A stretch of DNA of 64,000 bases from VXLM01 sp034421575 (GTDB lineage: Bacteria; Chloroflexota; Dehalococcoidia; Lucifugimonadales; VXLM01): NCBI GenBank assembly GCA_034421575.1, contig DAOUKG010000036.1, positions 6,038 to 70,037 of the forward strand. Direction: 5' to 3'. Of the stretch, positions 15,961-23,461 are shown piece by piece. The notes beneath the pieces are model-generated. The model was not told the DNA's origin. It was given only the letters and a program-made list of their open reading frames with translations, and made no database searches. Made by a program: the position numbers and the translations under genes. The first letter of the stretch is position 1; the number at the start of each line of letters is the position of its first letter.

Positions 15961-17420
15961 TCGACCTTAGACATCTCCTCGCTTCCCGGGGTTCTTCGCA
16001 GTCGGTTGTGTTGGGCATCATTTGCTTGGCGGTATTCTCGACCGCCCTCGACCAGACGGTTGTAGTCGCCGCCTTGCCGACGGTGATGGTAGACCTCGAG
16101 ATCCCCCTTACCGACCTGGATAGGGCCTCATGGATCATAACCGCGTTTCTGGTCAGCTACACGGTGACCATGCCGTTGGCCGGTCGCCTGTCCGACGTCT
16201 ATGGCCGCGTCAGGATGTTCCAATGGGCGCTCGTTGTGTTCGCGATCGGATCAGCGTTTGTGGCGATTTCGCCCAACTTCTATTGGGTTGTGCCGGCCAG
16301 AGTATTTCAGGCCATTGGGGGCGGCGCCACGGTCCCCATAGGTCTAGCTATGGCAGTGGCGGCCGTATCGCCTGAGAGAAGGGGAATTGCAATAGGACTC
16401 GTGGCCGCGGCGGCGGAAGCCGGGTCCGTCGTCGGCCCTCTCTATGGAGGCGCCATCATCGAGTGGATCGGCTGGCGATGGATATTCTGGTTTGACGTGC
16501 CCCAAAGCCTCCTGCTGATAGCGCTTTTGGCCGTCTTGCCGAACCGTCCCAACCCGGCAGCGAAGATGGACTATTTCGGGGCGTTGATGCTCGGAGCGGC
16601 GCTCACCGTCCTGACCATGGCGCTGGCCCAGAGGAGCATCTTCACCATGGAGTCGATCTATCCGTACTTGACGGTGCTCGCCGGAGTCCTTCTTGTCGGC
16701 GTACTGGTCGTGGCGGAGAGGAAGGCGGTCCAGCCTCTGTTGGCATCTTTCCTGTACACCTCGAGGGCGTTCGTTTCGGCCAACATCGCCCAGTTCCTGG
16801 TTGGAGTCGCCTTGATCATGGCCCTGGTATGCGTGCCGCTCATGGCGGCCACCATCATGGAGAAGCAGCCATTAGTGAGCGCGCTTCACCTGGTGCGTCT
16901 AACGGCCGCGATTCCCGTGGGAGCGGTGGTGGGCGGTTACATACTTCGCTGGGCGGGGGTGAGACCGGTCTGCATAACGGGCCTTGTGTTCATAGGTGCT
17001 GGGCTGCTGTTCATGAGTGGCTGGGAAACGGAAGTTGATGAGCTCAGGCTGACCCTCCCCCTGATCGCGGCGGGGCTGGGATTTGGGCTGGTCATCCCAC
17101 CGATAGGCGTCAGCGCCCTGAGCGCGGCGCCCAGCGACTACTGGGGAGCCGCGGCCTCCCTGATCACGGCGTCGCGGATGATCGGGATGGCATTGGGACT
17201 GGCGGCATTGTCCGCATGGGGAATAGAGCGTTTCTACAGCCTGGCGTCCCACGTGACGCCCAGCGAGTCATACGAGGCGACCGAGGCCGTCCTGATCGAC
17301 GCCGGTGTGACGGTGTTCCAGAACCTCTTCATGATCGCGGGATTCCTGTCGCTCCTTGCCATTCTCCCCGCCCTGCTGATGAAGCCTGAGGAAATGGAAG
17401 AAGTGCCCGGTTTTCTGTGA
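15957..17420 (+). CDS. MFS exporter, DHA2/EmrB-QacA type (Rv1410c/P55-like context)
   Basis: A 487-residue, 14-helix-type transporter. Typical marks are LDQTVVVAALPTVMVDL in TM1, the loop GRLSDVYGRVR (motif A) and the TM5 antiporter motif EAGSVVGPLYGG. It starts at GTG 15957 within the stop of the lipoprotein gene, so both are co-translated. The pair has the same layout as mycobacterial lprG-Rv1410c, which exports lipids. The cargo here is probably lipid-like (inference), in keeping with the lipid-type enzymes that follow. Confidence 0.88.
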   Translation: MIDLRHLLASRGSSQSVVLGIICLAVFSTALDQTVVVAALPTVMVDLEIPLTDLDRASWIITAFLVSYTVTMPLAGRLSDVYGRVRMFQWALVVFAIGSAFVAISPNFYWVVPARVFQAIGGGATVPIGLAMAVAAVSPERRGIAIGLVAAAAEAGSVVGPLYGGAIIEWIGWRWIFWFDVPQSLLLIALLAVLPNRPNPAAKMDYFGALMLGAALTVLTMALAQRSIFTMESIYPYLTVLAGVLLVGVLVVAERKAVQPLLASFLYTSRAFVSANIAQFLVGVALIMALVCVPLMAATIMEKQPLVSALHLVRLTAAIPVGAVVGGYILRWAGVRPVCITGLVFIGAGLLFMSGWETEVDELRLTLPLIAAGLGFGLVIPPIGVSALSAAPSDYWGAAASLITASRMIGMALGLAALSAWGIERFYSLASHVTPSESYEATEAVLIDAGVTVFQNLFMIAGFLSLLAILPALLMKPEEMEEVPGFL

Positions 17421-17448
17421 GGTGGTGACGACCTGAGAAGAAACCGCG

Positions 17449-17471
17449 TTCACCCTAAGCCTATCGAAGGG
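17449..17471. repeat. Degenerate copy of the TTCGACAGGCTC repeat class
   Basis: TTCACCCTAAGCCTATCGAA reads as a decayed copy of the repeat seen cleanly at 57088-57113 and 61277-61301 (CCTTCGACAGGCTCAGGGCG). It lies in the gap between the MFS gene and the flavoprotein. The rest of that 257-base gap holds no recognisable site. Confidence 0.6.
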
Positions 17472-17677
17472 CGCGCGGGGCGTAACGCTGCTCACCTCGA
17501 ACGGTTTCGGGCGGCTTATTGGACAACCCTCTGTAGCGATCAGGGCCGAAGATCGCTGTGTCGTTTCGGACATGGTGGAATGGCTGAAGAGCGGCGAGAC
17601 AGCCGAGTCGATGGCTGACCGGCAAACGAGGGCGGTGGAAGACTCAGGCGCATGAGCGAACAGCAAGGCGAAGGATA

Positions 17678-19036
17678 ATGGTGCGGCGAATTGCCATCGT
17701 TGGTGGTGGCATATCGGGACTGGGGGCGGCATGGGCGATCCACCATCACCCCGACAGGTTCGACTTCCGCCTGTTCGAGGCCCAGGAACAGATTGGCGGA
17801 AACGCCTTCACGGCCGACATGCCGCAGGATGACGGCAGCACGATACCCTTCGACATTTCCGTCACCGCCTGCATTCCGTCGGTGTATGACCACATCATTC
17901 TGCTGATGGAACAGTTCGGCATCGAGTTGGTCGACACCAAATTCAGCTACAGCGTGAAGTATGGCGACCTGCTGTACGCCCATGATTTCGATTCGGAAAT
18001 CAGGGAAGACCTCTGGGATGAGATTGCGAAGTTCCAACGACTCCTGAGACGTTTGCACAGGATTGGCTGGCTGACCCGTTCGCAGTCGAAGCTGCTGAAC
18101 GCCCTCAACCCCTTCAACTACATCAGCATGGGGATGGTCCTGAAGCTGGGAAGGTTCTCCGATGATTTCCGGTACAAGATACTGAAGCCCATGTTCGTGA
18201 ATTTCCTGATGGCTACGGACGTGCTGTCCATGCCAGCGGCACTCTTCGCGCGGTATCTCGAATTCTTCGATATCGAGTCCGCCACGCCTATGCAGACATG
18301 GGACAGGGGAACACGGCGCATCTACGAGAACCTGTCCGCCGATTTTCGGGACAATATCTACCTCAATCGGCCCGTCCGCAAGGTGTATAGACGGGAGGAC
18401 CATGTTGAGATCGAGGACGAAAAGGGCGTACGGGAGACGTTTGACGAGGTGATATTCGCCTGCAACGCGAACCAGACACTTGAGATCATCGACAAGCCCT
18501 CTTTCTGGGAGCGCTACATACTGTCGTCGGTGCGGTATGACGTCGATCTTCATCACAACGCGGTCGTGCATTCCGACTCCTCGGTGCTGCCGGACAACGA
18601 AGCAAAGCCCCTGGCAACGCGGAGCAATCATATTGAGCAGTACGGCGAACGACCGGACAACTACGAGATCACGTATATCATGCACAACCAGCAGCCATGG
18701 GCCCACGAGTCGGACAAGCCCTGCCTGGTTACCTACAACGCCACCAGCCGAATCGACGAACGAAAGATAATCAAGAGGCGGTCGTTTCAACACATCATCC
18801 ACGACGTGCGTCACGTTGTACTGCTGGTCAACCTCTTCCGCTTCATTCAAGGCAGGCGACGAACGTGGCACTGCGGCGCGCACACACTCGTCAACAGCCA
18901 GGAGACCTGCTTTATCACGGGGCTCGCCGCCGCAAGGCAGCTTGGAGCGGACTACCCTTTCGACGATGAGGCAGCGAGACGCTCCTTCAATTACTACGGG
19001 AGCATATTGTACGGCTCGCGATTCAGGAAGGCGTAG
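17678..19036 (+). CDS. FAD-dependent amine oxidase/desaturase-family oxidoreductase
   Basis: A 452-residue flavoprotein. The N-terminal dinucleotide fold reads AIVGGGISGLGAAWAI (residues 6-21), followed by the acidic strand end LFEAQEQIGGNA. A C-terminal FAD-contact segment ends near TGLAAARQLGADY. It has no transmembrane anchor. The fold is shared by phytoene and squalene desaturases, amine oxidases and the flavoproteins found near cyclopropane-fatty-acid synthase genes. The substrate is unknown. Its position beside Rieske, P450 and sterol-methyltransferase-like genes suggests a lipid or terpenoid. ATG 17678 follows AAGGCGAAGGATA. Confidence 0.82.
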   Translation: MVRRIAIVGGGISGLGAAWAIHHHPDRFDFRLFEAQEQIGGNAFTADMPQDDGSTIPFDISVTACIPSVYDHIILLMEQFGIELVDTKFSYSVKYGDLLYAHDFDSEIREDLWDEIAKFQRLLRRLHRIGWLTRSQSKLLNALNPFNYISMGMVLKLGRFSDDFRYKILKPMFVNFLMATDVLSMPAALFARYLEFFDIESATPMQTWDRGTRRIYENLSADFRDNIYLNRPVRKVYRREDHVEIEDEKGVRETFDEVIFACNANQTLEIIDKPSFWERYILSSVRYDVDLHHNAVVHSDSSVLPDNEAKPLATRSNHIEQYGERPDNYEITYIMHNQQPWAHESDKPCLVTYNATSRIDERKIIKRRSFQHIIHDVRHVVLLVNLFRFIQGRRRTWHCGAHTLVNSQETCFITGLAAARQLGADYPFDDEAARRSFNYYGSILYGSRFRKA

Positions 19037-19094
19037 CGCTAACCGCCACGGGGATCCTTGCCGGCTCTGAGGTTGAGACAGCTAGAGAAAGCCC

Positions 19095-20147
19095 TCAGGC
19101 AGTGGTCCGATCCCCATCGACCGGGTCGGGATAGAACTGGGCGCAGTAGTACCTGAAGGGCATAATCTTGCCGTCGGAACGGCAGAGACGTGGGCGCGAA
19201 ACGTACTGCTTGCGGCTCCAGATGATGACATCCTGCATGACGTCCTCTTTTTGCTGGTAGGCCATGAACCTATTGATGAGGGGAGCGCGCATACTTCCCG
19301 GGAGAAATCCGAGACCTACGAGGAACCTCTTCGGACTGCGTATCTCTTTCACCTGCGATACCAGCGACATGTCGATGAGGGTGCCGTCGACCGGCGTCGC
19401 CAGGACCCACAGGCGCATATCCATGCCGATAGACTTTTCACGGATTTGCACGAATGAGTAGCCGAGCCCGAAGATTGTCGCCTTGGCGGAGACATCGAAA
19501 TTCAGGGTCGCCATTCCCGCTATCGAGCGAGTTCTCCTAAAGTCGAAACGGGCTTCGAGACGGGGGCCGTCCGCAGAAAACTCCTCGATTGGGTTCACGT
19601 TGTCGTAGCCATGGACGTAGCGCAGGTGGGCCAAATCGACAGAGTTTTCAGTCGTCTCCTGGGGATGACCGGGGAACCGGAGGGTATCGATCCGGAAGTC
19701 GCACCAGTCGTCCTGTTCCAAGGGATAATCGGACAGTCGCCACTGCGGCTCTCGTCCCCCTATCCCCCACCATGCGAAGATCAGGCCGAGGACCTCTTGC
19801 GTTTCGAAAACACGCAGCCTCGCAGTTTTGGGAGGTTCGGCGAAGGGTGTGGCGACGCACTGGCCGGCGGTATCGAACTCGTAGCCATGGAAGGGGCAGA
19901 TCAGGCGGCCGTCCCGTATGCATCCGCCCGCATCCGGACCCAGGTCGGAGCCAAGGTGTGGGCAGACGGACTCGGCAACGCAGACCCTATCGTCGTCGTC
20001 ACACCAGATGACGACCTTCGTGCCCATCCACGTCTTTTGGATGAGCTTCGCTTTCTTGACTGCCTTGCGGGTTGATATGAAGAACCAGCCCTCAGGAAAG
20101 GGCGTAGGGACCAGAGTCTTCGTAGGTTCTCTTGTTCGGGTCACCAA
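19095..20147 (-). CDS. Rieske non-haem iron oxygenase (KshA/sterol-oxygenase-like)
   Basis: A 350-residue single-component oxygenase. The Rieske [2Fe-2S] ligands are C62-P-H64 and C84-P-F-H87. The mononuclear iron triad is D171, H174 and H179 in VDLAHLRYVH. Overall length and the D-x-x-H-x4-H spacing fit the KshA/cholesterol-desaturase/SdmA-like branch that acts on steroid rings. It needs a reductase, and none is encoded nearby. The start is TTG 20147 or the adjacent GTG 20144. It is convergent with the flavoprotein and divergent from the P450 fusion. The steroid-type substrate is inference. Confidence 0.85.
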   Translation of the reverse strand: MVTRTREPTKTLVPTPFPEGWFFISTRKAVKKAKLIQKTWMGTKVVIWCDDDDRVCVAESVCPHLGSDLGPDAGGCIRDGRLICPFHGYEFDTAGQCVATPFAEPPKTARLRVFETQEVLGLIFAWWGIGGREPQWRLSDYPLEQDDWCDFRIDTLRFPGHPQETTENSVDLAHLRYVHGYDNVNPIEEFSADGPRLEARFDFRRTRSIAGMATLNFDVSAKATIFGLGYSFVQIREKSIGMDMRLWVLATPVDGTLIDMSLVSQVKEIRSPKRFLVGLGFLPGSMRAPLINRFMAYQQKEDVMQDVIIWSRKQYVSRPRLCRSDGKIMPFRYYCAQFYPDPVDGDRTTA

Positions 20148-20344
20148 CGTTCGGCCCTCTCACCCGGAGTCCAGTTTGACGGATTTCGTCAGGGAATTCC
20201 CCCTTCCTAAAATCCCAAAAATCGACGGAGTCATTTGCGTGTTTTTTTTGAGACTACTGTGCTAGGCTGTACTTGAGTAATCTTCGGTTGCGGCTTGTCC
20301 AACTGGTTCAAGTCTATCAGGGCGTTGTTTGGGGGGCAAGGCAG

Positions 20345-22372
20345 ATGACACTCACGATGGAAGGGGTAACTACCCAGCCGCTGAGTCTGCATGAGGAACT
20401 CATCCTGATGCTTCTCAATCAGGAGACCGGCTACTTTCACCAAGTGCCCGGCTGGGATCTGAACTGCGCCGTCACCGGAGCGGTCCTTGCGGAGCTGTCC
20501 CTTATATCCCGTATTGACACGGACAGGGAATCCCTCATCCTTCTCGACGATACGGAAGTGGGCGACTCCATCCTCGATCCCATCCTCAAGGAGATTGCCG
20601 AGGAGCCGATCCAGCAAAACGCCCAGTATTGGATCGAGAGACTCGCGCCTCGTGCGGAATCCATCGTCGACATGACGCTGGACCGTCTCGTGGAGTTCGG
20701 CATATTGGAACACCACGACGGCGAATTCTGGACGTTGGCTCATACCGTCGGTCGCAGGGACCGCGTCGCCGGAGATGGTGACGGAACTGCGGTTGAGTTC
20801 GTCACTTCCCGGATCAGGAACGTGATCTTCAACAAAGAGATCCCCTTCCCGCGTGACGTTGTCATCGTCTGCCTCCTCAACACATGCGACGTCCTACGAT
20901 TCATTTTCCAGGTCGATGACGAGATAGAGCGGCGTATTGAGGCCATCTGCAAGTTGGATTTGATCGGCCGCGCAATCGCCGAAGCGGTGGTCCACAATCT
21001 GGCGGGTCCACTGCTTCGACGCTCGGCCCTGACCAAGAAAATCCCGACCGTCGCCCTGCACAAGATACTGTTCAGTTCTCACATTCGTGAAGGCAACATC
21101 CCGGCGCTCTTTGCGGACCTTGCGCAAGAGTATGGCCCGGTGTTTCAGATCCGGCCTCCGTTTTCCGAGCCCATGATCTTCCTGGCCGGCCCCGAAACAA
21201 ATCACTGGGTCCATCGGCGAGGTCGAATGTACCTGAGAGCCAGGGACTACTTTGTGGACTTCGAGAACGTCTATGGCGCATCCGGAGTGTTGCCTTCCCT
21301 TGATGGCGCGGACCACTTCCGGCTGCGCAAGTCCTTGTCAGCGGCCTATTCCCGCAAGAGACTGGCTGGTCAGATGGACGAACTCTATGATCATGCGCGG
21401 AAGCATATGACGGAGTGGAAGGTCGGGGAATCCTATCCGGCGACGGGCATGAGCCGGCGAATGATCAACGCTCAAATCTCGCCGATCATAGTCGGAGTTG
21501 AAACTCAGGACATCATCGACGACCTGTTGAAGTTCAAGGAACGGGCGCTCAGCGTTCACATCATGAAGATAATGCCCAAGTTCATGCTGAAAACTCCCGG
21601 CATGAGACGCAGAACGAAACTCATTGCAACATTGCTTGAACGTATCCAGAGCGTACATACCCCCGCCCAGCGGGCCGGGCAACACCGAAACCTGGTGGAC
21701 GATTATCTGAGCCTGCACGCGAGCGATCCGCAGTTCATGCCCGAATCCAACCTGCGTTTCGCCTTTACGGCGTCGTTGGTAGCCAGCGCATACCTTGGCG
21801 ACGCCTTCAGCTTCACCTTGTACGCCATGGCGTCGCAGCCGGAAATCTACGCCAAAATTCAAGCTGAAGCCGATGCCCTGTTCGGCGACGGAGACCCGGA
21901 TCCCGAAAACTTTACTCCGGCCGCCATTGATGTCACGCACCGCTTCCTCATGGAGTGCCTGCGCATGTACCCGATCGTTCCCATGTCCATTCGAAACGTG
22001 ATGAATTCGTGTGTCGTCGAGGACTACGAACTGCCAGTGGGATCAAGGGTCATCATCGCCCAGACGGCCACGCATTACATGAAGGATGTCTTTCCCGACC
22101 CCTTCAAGTTCGATATCGACCGCTATCTGCCTCCGCGCAATGAACACCTCAGTCCCGGGTACGCTCCCTACGGGCTGGGCACGCACATGTGTCTCGGCTC
22201 CCGGTGGATGGAGCTGCAGTTGGCCGTCAACGTGCTGATGGTCGCGCACTACTTCACGATCAAGGTGTCACCCGATAACTTCAAGTTCCGGTTCAACCCC
22301 ATACCATCAATGAAACCGAGCAAGAAGCTGAAGTTCCTCATCGCCGAGCAGAGGCGCGAACTGAACGCCTAA
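20345..22372 (+). CDS. GOLPH3 (GPP34) domain fused to a cytochrome P450
   Basis: A 675-residue protein with two parts. Residues about 12-220 match the GPP34/GOLPH3 fold: LSLHEELILMLLNQETGYF, AVTGAVLAELSLISRI, DDTEVGDSILDPILKEI, LDRLVEFGILE, and a helical end PRDVVIVCLLNTCDVLRFIF. Residues about 250-670 are a P450: H324-x3-R328 in the C helix, ExxR at E537-R540 and the haem loop YGLGTHMCLG with Cys616 (Tyr for the usual Phe). The I-helix (ASAYLGDAFSFT, 480-491) lacks a clean AGxxT. GOLPH3 binds PI4P membranes in eukaryotes, so the N-terminal part may dock the P450 to membrane. ATG 20345 follows GGGGGGCAAGGCAG. Confidence 0.85.
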   Translation: MTLTMEGVTTQPLSLHEELILMLLNQETGYFHQVPGWDLNCAVTGAVLAELSLISRIDTDRESLILLDDTEVGDSILDPILKEIAEEPIQQNAQYWIERLAPRAESIVDMTLDRLVEFGILEHHDGEFWTLAHTVGRRDRVAGDGDGTAVEFVTSRIRNVIFNKEIPFPRDVVIVCLLNTCDVLRFIFQVDDEIERRIEAICKLDLIGRAIAEAVVHNLAGPLLRRSALTKKIPTVALHKILFSSHIREGNIPALFADLAQEYGPVFQIRPPFSEPMIFLAGPETNHWVHRRGRMYLRARDYFVDFENVYGASGVLPSLDGADHFRLRKSLSAAYSRKRLAGQMDELYDHARKHMTEWKVGESYPATGMSRRMINAQISPIIVGVETQDIIDDLLKFKERALSVHIMKIMPKFMLKTPGMRRRTKLIATLLERIQSVHTPAQRAGQHRNLVDDYLSLHASDPQFMPESNLRFAFTASLVASAYLGDAFSFTLYAMASQPEIYAKIQAEADALFGDGDPDPENFTPAAIDVTHRFLMECLRMYPIVPMSIRNVMNSCVVEDYELPVGSRVIIAQTATHYMKDVFPDPFKFDIDRYLPPRNEHLSPGYAPYGLGTHMCLGSRWMELQLAVNVLMVAHYFTIKVSPDNFKFRFNPIPSMKPSKKLKFLIAEQRRELNA

Positions 22373-22413
22373 CGCACTATGGGATCGCCACGATAGACTG
22401 GGGAGAAGAGCGC

Positions 22414-23451
22414 CTAAAGGGGCTTGCGAGCCAGGAAACAGTACAGCGGCGTGAATATCCCGGCCTTGCCGCCAGCGACATAGGCGTTGGCGGTACGATC
22501 CATCAGCTTGATTACATTCGCGGATCCCTTCGGGAACATCCCCAGCGCTTCGGCCAGTCTGGATGTCCCAATGAGCGCCTTACGGCCCAGCGGAGTCCTG
22601 CGCAGGGCGTTGCCCAGCGTACCGCCCCGGGTCTCCATGGGCTGATACCACGGCACGGTCGGACCGTTCTCTCCGACGGCCCGGTCCATCCCCTCGATGA
22701 CCTGAAATCCCGCCGTTTCGAGGTCACGGTTCACCTCGCCGGTAGTCGCGATATCCTTGAGCGCGATGCCGCGCATCAGGTCTTGCTTGATGGTCCGGTG
22801 CCGGTTGTCGCCGGGATCGAACTTGTCCGTCATGCACATTTCCTGGCCCCAGAAGAGGGCCCCGGGTTTCAGCACGCGGTAGATCTCGGCGAACGCGCCC
22901 GCCTTGTCCGGCGCATGGCACGTTGATTCGATCGCGTACCCCCGGTCGAATGTGTCATCCGCGATAGCGGCCATGTCCATGAAGCTGCAGGCGAGGTAGT
23001 CGACCATGTGGTCGATCCCCGCCTCGACGTCCAACGATCTCGCCTTGTCCAACTGGATTTCACTGCTATTGACCCCAACCACTCTGACACCGCCCTCCCG
23101 GACGACACGGCGCATGGGGCCGCCGATACCGCAACCGATGTCGACCACCGTCATCCCCTCGCACAGCTCCAGCTTGTCAATCATCAGCCGCTGGTGCCGG
23201 ATCAGGGAGTCCTCCAGGCTCTCAAAGGGCGATAGCGGCGCGAAGTGCAGGGACTCACCCCAACCGAACGTCATGAACTCGCTGCAAAGGTCGTAGTATT
23301 CTTTGACGGTTTCGGCATGGTCGTAGTTCGCCGCGCCGTCATCCTCAGCGGGCGCTCTGTCCATCCAGCCATCGAAGTGTTTCACGCGACTCTGGACATC
23401 CGACCCGCGGTACGCGGTCTTCAGCCCGTTGGATAGTTTGCGGAGTTGCAT
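22414..23451 (-). CDS. Erg6/SMT-type sterol C-24 methyltransferase homologue
   Basis: A 345-residue SAM methyltransferase with all the sterol-methyltransferase signatures in order: FMTFGWGESLHF (59-70), SAM motif VDIGCGIGGP (103-112), YAIESTCHAPD (172-182), VLKPGALFWGQEMCMTD (193-209), PWYQP (267-271) and the family C-terminal domain ending GGKAGIFTPLYCFLARKPL (327-345). Eukaryotic SMTs methylate the C-24 double bond of sterols. Related bacterial plastid-type tocopherol methyltransferases lack this C-terminal domain. It lies 10 bases after the MMPL gene on the same strand, so probably one operon. The true substrate may be a sterol or another isoprenoid. Confidence 0.88.
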   Translation of the reverse strand: MQLRKLSNGLKTAYRGSDVQSRVKHFDGWMDRAPAEDDGAANYDHAETVKEYYDLCSEFMTFGWGESLHFAPLSPFESLEDSLIRHQRLMIDKLELCEGMTVVDIGCGIGGPMRRVVREGGVRVVGVNSSEIQLDKARSLDVEAGIDHMVDYLACSFMDMAAIADDTFDRGYAIESTCHAPDKAGAFAEIYRVLKPGALFWGQEMCMTDKFDPGDNRHRTIKQDLMRGIALKDIATTGEVNRDLETAGFQVIEGMDRAVGENGPTVPWYQPMETRGGTLGNALRRTPLGRKALIGTSRLAEALGMFPKGSANVIKLMDRTANAYVAGGKAGIFTPLYCFLARKPL

Positions 23452-23461
23452 AAAGGCCCCT

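Noticed and set aside
17540..18883. Long open frame of 447 codons on the minus strand
   Set aside because: It lies opposite the flavoprotein gene, has no recognisable motif and reads as low-information antisense. The plus-strand gene has a clear FAD fold.
20273..20344. TTG-initiated 24-codon extension of the GPP34-P450 protein
   Set aside because: ATG 20345 has a better upstream purine-rich site and begins just before the GPP34 domain.
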